NCBI GenBank assembly: GCA_021735285.1
Contig: JAIPHI010000072.1
Location: 1 to 12,624 of the forward strand
Origin: Fidelibacterota bacterium
GTDB taxonomy: Bacteria > Fidelibacterota > UBA2242 > JAFGTP01
Reading direction: 5' to 3'
DNA: 12,624 nt
Below, piece after piece: positions 1-5,673 of the stretch (its first letter is position 1; the number at the start of each line of letters is the position of its first letter). Below the pieces are notes generated by a model that had not been told where the DNA came from, did not search any database, and saw only the letters and a list, made by a program, of their open reading frames with translations. The translations under genes were made by a program, and so were the position numbers.

Positions 1-41
1 TTCAGCATGGTGAATAAGGATCTTATCCCCCAAAATTTATC

Positions 42-59
42 AGTCCGCTTCAGCGGACT
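42..59. repeat. Short perfect palindrome (hairpin) upstream of the copper chaperone gene
   Basis: AGTCCGC (42-48) and GCGGACT (53-59) form a perfect 7-bp stem with a TTCA loop. No T-run follows on the + strand. On the - strand it is followed by GATAAATTTTG, a weak terminator context. It could end a transcript outside the window, be a REP-like extragenic palindrome, or sit in the 5' leader of the metal operon. The first 40 nt of the window hold no recognisable gene end. Confidence 0.45.
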
Positions 60-90
60 TCCCAGTATGCAAATTCGATAAGTAAAGTAA

Positions 91-96
91 TAGGAG
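91..96 (+). promoter_or_regulatory. Ribosome binding site for the CopZ-like gene
   Basis: TAGGAG lies 6 nt before the ATG at 103 and fixes that start. Confidence 0.7.
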
Positions 97-102
97 TAAA
101 CC

Positions 103-309
103 ATGAATAAAACCACAATCAAAGTCAAAGGCATGAGCTGTGGTCACTGCAAAATGACCGTTGAAAACGCACTTAAAGAGAACAAATGTGTAACCGATGC
201 TTCCGTTAATCTGGATAAAGGTGAAGCAAATGTTGAATATAAAGATTGTTTGGAGAGTGTCGATACGTTAAAAGAAGCAATAAAAAATGCTGGATATGAA
301 GCAATCTAG
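103..309 (+). CDS. CopZ-like heavy-metal-associated (HMA) metallochaperone
   Basis: This is a 68-residue, single-domain, cytosolic HMA protein. It has the ferredoxin-like fold pattern and the metal-binding motif GMSCGHC, with Cys13 and Cys16 expected to hold Cu(I). The conserved C-terminal GYEA is present, so the protein is full length for the family (about 65-75 residues). Members carry Cu(I) to P1B-type ATPases or to copper-sensing regulators. It is the first gene of a + strand metal cluster that includes a CopB-type ATPase about 2.9 kb downstream, so copper is the likely ligand. Mercury or another soft metal cannot be excluded from one domain. The gene ends in tandem stops TAG-TGA (307-312), which shows that TAG acts as a stop here. 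Confidence 0.9.
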   Translation: MNKTTIKVKGMSCGHCKMTVENALKENKCVTDASVNLDKGEANVEYKDCLESVDTLKEAIKNAGYEAI

Positions 310-332
310 TGAATATTTAATTTTATTGAATT

Positions 333-337
333 GAAGG
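333..337 (+). promoter_or_regulatory. Ribosome binding site that decides the CDF start
   Basis: GAAGG lies 8 nt before the ATG at 346. The alternative TTG at 331 overlaps this site and has no upstream purine tract, so the ATG at 346 is the better start. Confidence 0.6.
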
Positions 338-345
338 TAGAAATT

Positions 346-1269
346 ATGGCCCATGAGCACAATCATGATCAGATAGGTAAAAACACAAGTGTTAGAATGT
401 TCATCACAATGACAATGAACTTTATCATTACTGGAGCAGAGATTGTTGGTGGCATATTATCCGGTAGTTTGGCTTTAATCTCAGATGCACTGCACAATTT
501 GACCGATGGGATAGCTATCATCATTAGTTATATAGCATTAAAATTGAAAAGAGCCAGTCATTCCCCCAGACATACTTTCGGTCTAAAAAGAGCAGAGATC
601 TTTGCAGCAACTATCAATTCTACTGTACTATTTGGGATATCTCTGTTCCTATTTTATAAGGCGATCCAACGGTTGATCAATCCGCAACCTATCGAAGGCA
701 AATTAATGATAATAATTGCCTCGATTGGACTGGTAGCCAATGTAATAGGAACTTTTCTGCTACATCGTGATTCTCACAAAAGTATGAATATTAAATCTGC
801 TTATTTACATCTATTAATAGATGCTATGTCTTCTCTGGTGGTGATCATTGGCGGAATTTTGATAGCCATTTTCGACATTGTCTGGATTGATCCGGTTTTA
901 ACTATTCTAATCGGTGCCTATGTCTTGCAAGAAAGCATCAAAATTTTGCGGGAATCCTCTCATATTCTGATGGAGGGAGCACCGTCAGATATTGATCTCC
1001 GGGACATTAAAAAAGTTGTCGAAAAAATTCCGGAGGTTAAGAATATTCACCATATCCATATCTGGAATGTGGGGGAAAAAGATGTCCATTTTGAGGCTCA
1101 TATTGATGTCACGGACATGCTGGTGAGTGAAACATGTGATATTCAAAATGAGATTGTAGAAACTCTAAAAAAGAAATTTCCGATTAATCATATTACCCTC
1201 CAGTTTGAATGTGACACCTGTGACTCTGATAAGTTAATCCACAATCCTGGAAAAGATGGAGGGAAGTAA
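346..1269 (+). CDS. Cation diffusion facilitator (CDF, CzcD/ZitB-like) metal efflux transporter
   Basis: This inner-membrane proton-coupled exporter would move divalent metals (Zn, Cd or Co) from cytosol to periplasm. Counted from the ATG at 346 (307 residues), a short His-rich start (HEHNHD) precedes six transmembrane helices. The transport site is complete: H50-x3-D54 in TM2 (HNLTD) and H155-x3-D159 in TM5 (HLLID). The His/Asp pairing is typical of Zn/Cd-type members. The C-terminal cytosolic domain (about 205-285) carries the HIHIW stretch (236-240), and a Cys-containing tail (CDTC, 289-292) could bind metal. Length is normal for the family. The reading frame remains open upstream to a TTG at 331, but the ribosome binding site favours 346. 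It lies 36 nt after the CopZ-like gene and is probably co-transcribed. The exact metal cannot be read from the sequence. Confidence 0.92.
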   Translation: MAHEHNHDQIGKNTSVRMFITMTMNFIITGAEIVGGILSGSLALISDALHNLTDGIAIIISYIALKLKRASHSPRHTFGLKRAEIFAATINSTVLFGISLFLFYKAIQRLINPQPIEGKLMIIIASIGLVANVIGTFLLHRDSHKSMNIKSAYLHLLIDAMSSLVVIIGGILIAIFDIVWIDPVLTILIGAYVLQESIKILRESSHILMEGAPSDIDLRDIKKVVEKIPEVKNIHHIHIWNVGEKDVHFEAHIDVTDMLVSETCDIQNEIVETLKKKFPINHITLQFECDTCDSDKLIHNPGKDGGK

Positions 1270-1290
1270 AAAAAATGGTAAATAATAAAA

Positions 1291-1314
1291 GTAGTACTAC
1301 AGGTATAATACCTG
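1291..1314 (+). promoter_or_regulatory. Two abutting dyads, one enclosing a TATAAT box (candidate promoter/operator)
   Basis: GTAGTACTAC (1291-1300) is a perfect palindrome. CAGGTATAATACCTG (1300-1314) is a perfect 15-nt inverted repeat centred on one A and contains TATAAT (1304-1309). A repressor bound here would cover the -10 box of the downstream secreted metal-binding gene. No good -35 hexamer lies 16-18 nt upstream (about 1281-1286 reads AATAAT), so the promoter is tentative. The inverted repeat itself is certain. Confidence 0.4.
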
Positions 1315-1336
1315 AATTAAAAAAAGGAGTACAGTC

Positions 1337-1834
1337 ATGAAGAAAACAATCTTAGGAATATTAAGTGGTCTTTTAGTAGTTTCACTTGTATTTGGATTAA
1401 CTCCGATGAGAAATCAGGGTTTTCGCAATACAAGAGGTAACTCAAGAGGTCCGGGTGATTGTCACATGAATGATGAGTTCTATGAGCAGCATGAAGAACT
1501 CTTTGATCAGAATAATGATAAGATAGAAGCATTATATGATGATATAGATGATGTCCGGGATCAGATTGAAGATGAGGTAGAGCAGGATAACCCAGATTGG
1601 AATAAAGTTGCCAAACTGATGGAAAAGCAACATGAACTCAGAAATAATGTCTGGCAGATTAGAAAAGAAGAAAGACTTACCATTCTGAAATCCTTAGATC
1701 AGGATGAAAGAGAAGAGTTTGTTGAAAACTATTGTTTTGGCTGGTCAAAAGGACACATGGGACCTGGTTATCAACATAGAGGTAACAGAGGTCATATGGG
1801 CCGCGGATCTAATAGCGGTCATATGATGCGATAA
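1337..1834 (+). CDS. Secreted Spy/CpxP/ZraP-like metal-binding periplasmic protein, His/Met-rich tail
   Basis: This 165-residue protein begins with a clear signal peptide (MKKTILG, then a hydrophobic stretch to about residue 21). The mature part is mostly charged alpha-helix (about 45-130) with an ending pattern, ILKSLDQDEREEF (116-128), that resembles the LT-x-EQ-type segment of Spy/CpxP/heavy-metal-resistance proteins. The tail (about 134-165) is rich in Gly, His and Met (GHMGPG, RGHMGRG, GHMMR) and could bind Cu or Zn. There are two cysteines (42 and 133). Such proteins act in the periplasm as chaperones or metal buffers. A strong site, AGGAG (1325-1329), lies 7 nt before the ATG. It sits downstream of the CDF gene with its own candidate promoter/operator. 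Family assignment rests on layout and composition, so paralogue-level identity is uncertain. Confidence 0.65.
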   Translation: MKKTILGILSGLLVVSLVFGLTPMRNQGFRNTRGNSRGPGDCHMNDEFYEQHEELFDQNNDKIEALYDDIDDVRDQIEDEVEQDNPDWNKVAKLMEKQHELRNNVWQIRKEERLTILKSLDQDEREEFVENYCFGWSKGHMGPGYQHRGNRGHMGRGSNSGHMMR

Positions 1835-1847
1835 TAGTTGTTTGATT

Positions 1848-1885
1848 GATTTCCCGTCCCTGAGTTTATTCGGGGATGGGGAATC
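1848..1885 (+). terminator. Long intercistronic hairpin (no T-run)
   Basis: Sixteen bases (1848-1863) pair with 1870-1885 around the 6-nt loop GTTTAT, with all 16 positions paired including three G-T wobbles. It lies between the Spy-like and RseC-like genes and is not followed by a T-run on either strand. It is more likely an mRNA-stabilising or partial-termination structure than a strong intrinsic terminator. It could separate high expression of the secreted protein from lower expression of the genes after it. Confidence 0.5.
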
Positions 1886-1899
1886 AAAGCATACAGGTT

Positions 1900-1904
1900 G
1901 AAGG
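1900..1904 (+). promoter_or_regulatory. Ribosome binding site that decides the RseC-like start
   Basis: GAAGG lies 8 nt before the ATG at 1913. The in-frame TTG at 1898 overlaps this site, so it is unlikely to be the start. Confidence 0.55.
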
Positions 1905-1912
1905 TGTTTATA

Positions 1913-2374
1913 ATGGGACAAAGGAATCCAGCTGAAGATGGTTACGAAATTGGTAAAGTGAAAAAGGTCATGGGGCAATTTGCCGAGGTTGAAATTGAAA
2001 AAATAGTAGGGTGTGAACATTGTAATGTAAAAACTATTTGTGGGGTCAAAAGAAGCGGAAAATGCAAAATCCGGCTGCTTAATGTATTGAATGCCGAACC
2101 TGGTGATCGAGTTTTACTCAAGGAATCTGATATTAAACAAATTAAATTGGTAACTATCGAATATGGTTTACCGCTTTTAGGTTTTTTAATAGGTTTGACA
2201 ATTTCTTTTTCATTGATCAAAGATTTTCCTTTTTCTGTTTCCTCTGAATTGGGAAGTTTTATAATTGGAATTTTAACTTTATTAGGCTCTGGCTATTTTG
2301 CAAATCGCTGGAGTAAAAGAAAGTTATCAGAGAATTTCTCAATCCTTGAAATGAAGTCGATATTACAGGATTAA
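1913..2374 (+). CDS. RseC/MucC-family (SoxR-reducing system type) membrane protein
   Basis: From the ATG at 1913 the protein has 153 residues. The N-terminal half (about 11-75) matches the RseC/MucC layout: a G-x-V beta start, then a cysteine cluster C34-x2-C37-x5-C43-x7-C51, then a PGDRVLL stretch (63-69). Two transmembrane helices follow (about 83-103 and 112-130) and then a basic cytosolic tail. The family includes RseC, part of the E. coli system that reduces the SoxR [2Fe-2S] cluster with the Rsx (Rnf-like) complex, and MucC. No Rnf/Rsx genes are visible here, so its role in a metal cluster is open. A redox or metal role for the four-cysteine site is plausible but inferred. The stop is 6 nt before the methyltransferase start, implying translational linkage. 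Confidence 0.7.
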   Translation: MGQRNPAEDGYEIGKVKKVMGQFAEVEIEKIVGCEHCNVKTICGVKRSGKCKIRLLNVLNAEPGDRVLLKESDIKQIKLVTIEYGLPLLGFLIGLTISFSLIKDFPFSVSSELGSFIIGILTLLGSGYFANRWSKRKLSENFSILEMKSILQD

Positions 2375-2380
2375 ACTGGA

Positions 2381-2983
2381 ATGAAAACTAATAAAACTAG
2401 AAAAGTGGAGAATAGCTATGATAATGCAGAATATTTGATGGAGAGATTATTCTTCAGAAGAATAAGAAACGAAACTATCGGCAGTTTGGAAGGAGAAATC
2501 TTAGAAATTGGTGTGGGAACTGGCAAAAATTTAAAATATTACAATAGATCAGCTCAAGTAACGGGGATTGATATCAGTTCAAAAATGCTTGAAAAAGCCA
2601 GAGAAAAGTCCGATAATATTAATCTTAGATTTGAACTAAAGAAAATGGATGCTCAAGATCTAACTTTTCAGTCAAATACATTCGATTCTATTATCGGAAC
2701 TTTTGTTTTTTGTTCTATCCCAGATCCTGTTATGGCAATGAAGGAAATCAAAAGAGTAGCCAAACCGAATGCAAATATAATTTTCATCGAACACGTTTTG
2801 AGTAATAACAAAGTTATTGCATACCTGGAGAATTTGATAAATCCTATAGTTAGCTCTACATTTGGGTTCGAGTTGAATCGTAATACGAAAGAAAATATAA
2901 AAAATTCTGGTTTAACTATTGAGAAAGATGAGGAACTGGCATTTTTTGATGTATTTCGGCGTTTTACCTGTACTATTTATTAA
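2381..2983 (+). CDS. Class I SAM-dependent methyltransferase (UbiE/type-11-like)
   Basis: This 200-residue, single-domain Rossmann methyltransferase has motif I as EIGVGTGKN (42-50), the acidic residue at the end of strand beta2 as TGIDIS (Asp64), an acidic MDAQDL motif near 89-94, and the post-II region FDSIIGTFVFCSIPDP (101-116). The C-terminal part is compact and ends in a FRRFTCTIY-like strand, as in other stand-alone methyltransferase-11 proteins. The substrate cannot be read from the sequence. It has no Cys pattern typical of ArsM arsenite methyltransferases, so I do not call it ArsM. AGGA (2367-2370), inside the end of the upstream gene, is the likely ribosome binding site for the ATG at 2381. 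The gene is tightly coupled to the RseC-like gene (6-nt gap). Confidence 0.82.
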   Translation: MKTNKTRKVENSYDNAEYLMERLFFRRIRNETIGSLEGEILEIGVGTGKNLKYYNRSAQVTGIDISSKMLEKAREKSDNINLRFELKKMDAQDLTFQSNTFDSIIGTFVFCSIPDPVMAMKEIKRVAKPNANIIFIEHVLSNNKVIAYLENLINPIVSSTFGFELNRNTKENIKNSGLTIEKDEELAFFDVFRRFTCTIY

Positions 2984-3136
2984 AAGAAAATAAATTGGTA
3001 AATTTTAAAGTGTTTTTACGTTTGATATTTAGGTTAAATCTGTCTAAAAGTAATTTGTAGAGTAGCATAATTAGCATTAGTTGTGTGTTTTTTCCCGAGG
3101 CCTTTAATGGGCCGAAGAAAAATGGATAGTAACATA

Positions 3137-3160
3137 TTGTAACCGAGAATTATATTACAA
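3137..3160. promoter_or_regulatory. Inverted repeat TTGTAA-N12-TTACAA upstream of the copB-like gene
   Basis: TTGTAA (3137-3142) and TTACAA (3155-3160) form a spaced dyad about 70 nt before the ATPase start, in a 243-nt gap otherwise empty of genes. A second short palindrome, TTGTACAA (3178-3185), follows. Such dyads suit a metal-responsive repressor, but the AT-rich context makes chance occurrence possible. Confidence 0.25.
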
Positions 3161-3226
3161 AATATACCAGTCATTTATTGTACAAAACGCTATAACTAAA
3201 ATTTAGAAGTTAGGGAGGAACTGATA

Positions 3227-4117
3227 GTGGTTAACCAAGAACATGAACATCGTCATAATGATAACAAAGATAAAAACCAGTCTAACCACCATAAACACAT
3301 GATGGAGGATTTTAAAAGACGTTTCTGGATTTCAACAATTGTTACTATACCTATTTTACTTCTATCTCCATTAATACAGAGCCTTCTGGGACTCGATTTC
3401 TCCTTTCCAGGACGTGATTATGTAATGGTGGTGTTATCCACTTATATATTTTTCTATGGCGGCTGGCCCTTTTTAAAAGGTATTTATGATGAACTGAGTG
3501 ATAAAGCTCCGGGGATGATGACCCTGATAGCTGTTGCTATCTCCGTAGCATATTTTTATAGCACTGCCGTAGTCTTTGGTCTGGAAGGTAGGTTCTTTTT
3601 CTGGGAACTGGCAACTTTGATCGATGTGATGTTACTGGGACACTGGCTGGAGATGAGGTCAGTTATGGGAGCTTCCAGAGCTCTGGAGAAATTGGCTCAA
3701 CTAATGCCCGACACTGCTCATTTAAAGAAAGGTAATGAAACCGAGGATGTAAAAATATCAGAATTGGAAGCCGGTGACCTGATTCTGGTCAAAGCCGGTG
3801 AGAAAATTCCTGCTGATGGCACAATAAAAAAGGGTAATTCTTATATCGATGAGTCCATGCTGACCGGTGAATCTAAACCCGTTGAAAAAGAGACTGGCGC
3901 TGAGGTGATCGGTGGTTCGATTAATGGCGACAGCGTGCTGGAAGTAGAGGTCGAAAAAACTGGTGAAGATTCCTACCTAAACAAGGTCATCCGACTGGTT
4001 GAAGAAGCCCAGGAAGCGAAATCTAAAACCCAAAGACTTGCGGATGTAGCAGCAAAGTGGTTGACTGTAATTTCGATTTCTGTGGGAACTGTTACTCTGA
4101 TATATTGGTTATTTTAG
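3227..4117 (+). CDS. N-terminal fragment of the CopB-like ATPase (membrane helices 1-5 and actuator domain)
   Basis: This 296-residue open part is what would be made if the TAG terminates. It contains the His-rich metal-binding start (EHEHRH, HHKH; residues 5-24), four predicted helices (about 33-55, 64-86, 98-118 and 122-142), the actuator domain with TGES (213-216), and helix 5 (about 277-296). The product ends exactly at the membrane side of helix 5. It has no transport site and no ATP-binding domain, so it could not pump. A residual metal-binding role is possible only in principle. Confidence 0.6.
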   Translation: MVNQEHEHRHNDNKDKNQSNHHKHMMEDFKRRFWISTIVTIPILLLSPLIQSLLGLDFSFPGRDYVMVVLSTYIFFYGGWPFLKGIYDELSDKAPGMMTLIAVAISVAYFYSTAVVFGLEGRFFFWELATLIDVMLLGHWLEMRSVMGASRALEKLAQLMPDTAHLKKGNETEDVKISELEAGDLILVKAGEKIPADGTIKKGNSYIDESMLTGESKPVEKETGAEVIGGSINGDSVLEVEVEKTGEDSYLNKVIRLVEEAQEAKSKTQRLADVAAKWLTVISISVGTVTLIYWLF

Positions 4118-4147
4118 GGACCTGATCTGGCCTTTGCAATCGAACGT

Positions 4148-5227
4148 ATGGCTACAGTAATGGTCATTACCTGCCCTCACGCCCTGGGTCTGGCAATACC
4201 TCTGGTTGGTGCAGTATCTACCACACTTTCCGCCAAGAACGGGCTCCTGATCAGAAATAGAACTGCTTTCGAGAATTCTCGCAAGGTCACATCGATTGTA
4301 TTTGATAAAACCGGAACTTTGACAAAAGGTGAATTTGGGGTCAATTCTGTTTACTCTTTTGATGAGGACTATTCTGAAGATAAAATTCTGCAACTATCAG
4401 CATCAATTGAGCAATCCTCGGAACATCCAATTGGTAAAAGCATCATAAAAAGAGCAGAGGATAAGGATTTAGAAATTTTGCAAGTGCAAGATTTCGAAGT
4501 CTTAAAAGGAGAGGGTGTGGAAGGGAAAATTGACAATCAGAAGATCAGCCTTTTGAGTCAGCAGGCTTTGAAAAAACGCAATTTAAGCATGCCAGAAGAT
4601 TTTGTTGTAGATGAGGCTGCAACTATGATAGCTGTAGTTATCGATGAGAAAGTAGTTGGCGCGATCACGCTCGAAGATCAGATCAGAGCTGAATCCTATG
4701 ATGCAATTAAACAGCTCCAAAAAGAAAATATCAAATGCTACATGCTGACTGGAGATAATAAAAAAATTGCTAAGAAAGTTGCCAATGAACTGGGACTGGA
4801 TGGCTATTTTGCCGAAGTCCTCCCTCATGAAAAACAGGAAAAAATAGAAGAGATCCAAAGTCAGGGTGAAGTCGTTGCCATGACCGGAGACGGCATCAAT
4901 GATGCTCCGGCACTGGCTCAGGCCGATGTGGGCATTGCCATTGGCTCAGGAACCGATGTAGCAGCTGAAACCGCTGATATTATTCTGGTAGAAAGTAATC
5001 CTAAAGATGTGCTCTCATTGATTTTGTTTGGACGAGCAACATACAAGAAAATGATCCAGAACCTATTCTGGGCAACCGGTTATAATGTAATTGCAATACC
5101 GCTAGCAGCTGGGGTGCTCTATGGTGCTGGAATATTAATATCACCGGCAATGGGTGCTGCGCTGATGTCACTGAGTACGGTGATCGTTGCTATTAATGCT
5201 AGGTTTCTTTCGATTGATAGGGAGTGA
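4148..5227 (+). CDS. C-terminal fragment of the CopB-like ATPase (CPH helix, phosphorylation and ATP domains)
   Basis: The open frame resumes directly after the TAG, and its first ATG is at 4148, inside helix 6. No ribosome binding site precedes that ATG, and the 30 nt before it (GPDLAFAIER) are conserved coding sequence. Independent translation is therefore unlikely. The fragment holds CPH, DKTGT, HP, the GEGVEG nucleotide-binding motif and GDGINDAP. It ends with helices 7-8 carrying YNVIAIP and MSLSTVIVAINA, which match the P1B-3 pattern. The ending SIDRE and TGA stop are normal, so apart from the amber codon no decay is seen. Confidence 0.55.
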   Translation: MATVMVITCPHALGLAIPLVGAVSTTLSAKNGLLIRNRTAFENSRKVTSIVFDKTGTLTKGEFGVNSVYSFDEDYSEDKILQLSASIEQSSEHPIGKSIIKRAEDKDLEILQVQDFEVLKGEGVEGKIDNQKISLLSQQALKKRNLSMPEDFVVDEAATMIAVVIDEKVVGAITLEDQIRAESYDAIKQLQKENIKCYMLTGDNKKIAKKVANELGLDGYFAEVLPHEKQEKIEEIQSQGEVVAMTGDGINDAPALAQADVGIAIGSGTDVAAETADIILVESNPKDVLSLILFGRATYKKMIQNLFWATGYNVIAIPLAAGVLYGAGILISPAMGAALMSLSTVIVAINARFLSIDRE

Positions 5228-5570
5228 GACAGAAAATCAGAATTGGTCGAGTTGTCGAGTGGCAAATTTGGTAAGTAGGAAAGTTGGAAAAGAGTATTCC
5301 TGGTTTGCGAATTATAATGATGTGTAATAGCACAAAATATGAAAATTATAAGTAGCTGAGAAAAAGTTAAAATTACAAAATAATAGGACGTGATTTATTC
5401 TTCTATTATATTATTCAACTATGTATAAAAGATAAGCCTTCCTATCCTTGTCCTCAATCTCCTGATCGGGAACAGTTTTATTAGGGAAACTCCGATTTCT
5501 AGAAAAATAAAGGTTACAAATTTCTGTCGAATGAATATCTCTCAAAATTGTAGTTTTTCAAAAAAATTGT
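5228..5570. other. Intergenic stretch after the ATPase with an 8-nt periodic repeat, otherwise featureless
   Basis: Apart from the repeat at 5245-5292, I see no RNA gene, no convincing reading frame and no clear promoter in this AT-rich segment. A short open frame starting at 5531 is produced by the two palindromes downstream and is not considered a gene. Confidence 0.5.
5245..5292 (+). repeat. Degenerate 8-nt tandem repeat, six units
   Basis: Six consecutive octamers are in register: GGTCGAGT, TGTCGAGT, GGCAAATT, TGGTAAGT, AGGAAAGT and TGGAAAAG. The core is approximately NGGNAAGT. The array starts 17 nt after the ATPase stop codon. The units are degenerate but strictly spaced. Confidence 0.6.
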
Positions 5571-5594
5571 GTTCCCAGGCAGGAGCCTGGGAAC
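5571..5594 (-). terminator. GTTCCC palindrome 1; terminator position for the - strand DUF4914-like gene
   Basis: GTTCCCAGGC (5571-5580) and GCCTGGGAAC (5585-5594) form a perfect 10-bp stem with an AGGA loop. Read on the - strand, the hairpin is followed by ACAATTTTTTTG, giving an intrinsic-terminator layout about 80 nt beyond the DUF4914-like stop. It shares its outer GTTCCCA/TGGGAAC arms with the hairpin at 5609-5641, so the two look like members of one extragenic palindrome family. Confidence 0.65.
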
Positions 5595-5608
5595 AAGATA
5601 GAAATTAT

Positions 5609-5641
5609 TTCTGGTTCCCAAATTTGGTTTGGGAACCAGAA
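5609..5641 (+). terminator. GTTCCC palindrome 2; terminator for + strand transcripts
   Basis: A perfect 14-bp stem (5609-5622 with 5628-5641, core GGTTCCCAAA/TTTGGGAACC) closes a TTTGG loop and is followed by TTTTATTTTG on the + strand. It is placed to end the metal-cluster transcript before it runs into the convergent gene. It is also transcribed in the 3' untranslated region of the - strand gene. Confidence 0.65.
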
Positions 5642-5673
5642 TTTTATTTTGTCAATTTTGCGAGATATAATCT

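Larger units (their letters stand above)
3227..5227 (+). pseudogene. copB: copB-like P1B-3 copper/silver-exporting ATPase, interrupted by an in-frame TAG at 4115-4117
   Basis: Read through, the locus encodes 665 residues plus one stop at codon 297, in a single frame with no indel. It carries the complete set of P1B-ATPase motifs: a His-rich N-terminus, TGES (213-216), CPH (316-318), DKTGT (360-364), the HP dipeptide (400-401) and GDGINDAP (554-561). CPH instead of CPC marks the CopB/P1B-3 group, which exports Cu(II), Cu(I) or Ag(I) across the inner membrane. The amber codon falls between WLF and GPDLAFAIERM, just before the ion-binding helix, so the truncated product lacks the metal site and the phosphorylation domain. 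One base change in a Leu, Trp, Tyr, Gln or similar codon would explain it. TAG is an ordinary stop for two other genes here, so reassignment is unlikely. A GTG start is preceded by GGGAGG (3213-3218), 8 nt away. Confidence 0.88.

Noticed and set aside
1..81. C-terminal end of an upstream gene in frame 1
   Set aside because: The open frame runs through the 42-59 palindrome and resembles no known protein end. A different frame stops at about 17, so the gene boundary cannot be decided.
2381..2983. ArsM arsenite methyltransferase
   Set aside because: The conserved cysteine pattern expected for ArsM is missing, and no ars genes are nearby.
3095..3120. GGCC-containing hairpin in the gap before the ATPase as a terminator
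   Set aside because: Only about 4 bp pair cleanly and the flanking T and A tracts pair poorly, so it is too weak to support.
4115..4117. Pyrrolysine or a reassigned TAG in the ATPase
   Set aside because: TAG ends two other genes here (one with tandem stops), no pyl genes are visible, and the site is a hydrophobic helix boundary where an unusual residue has no known role.
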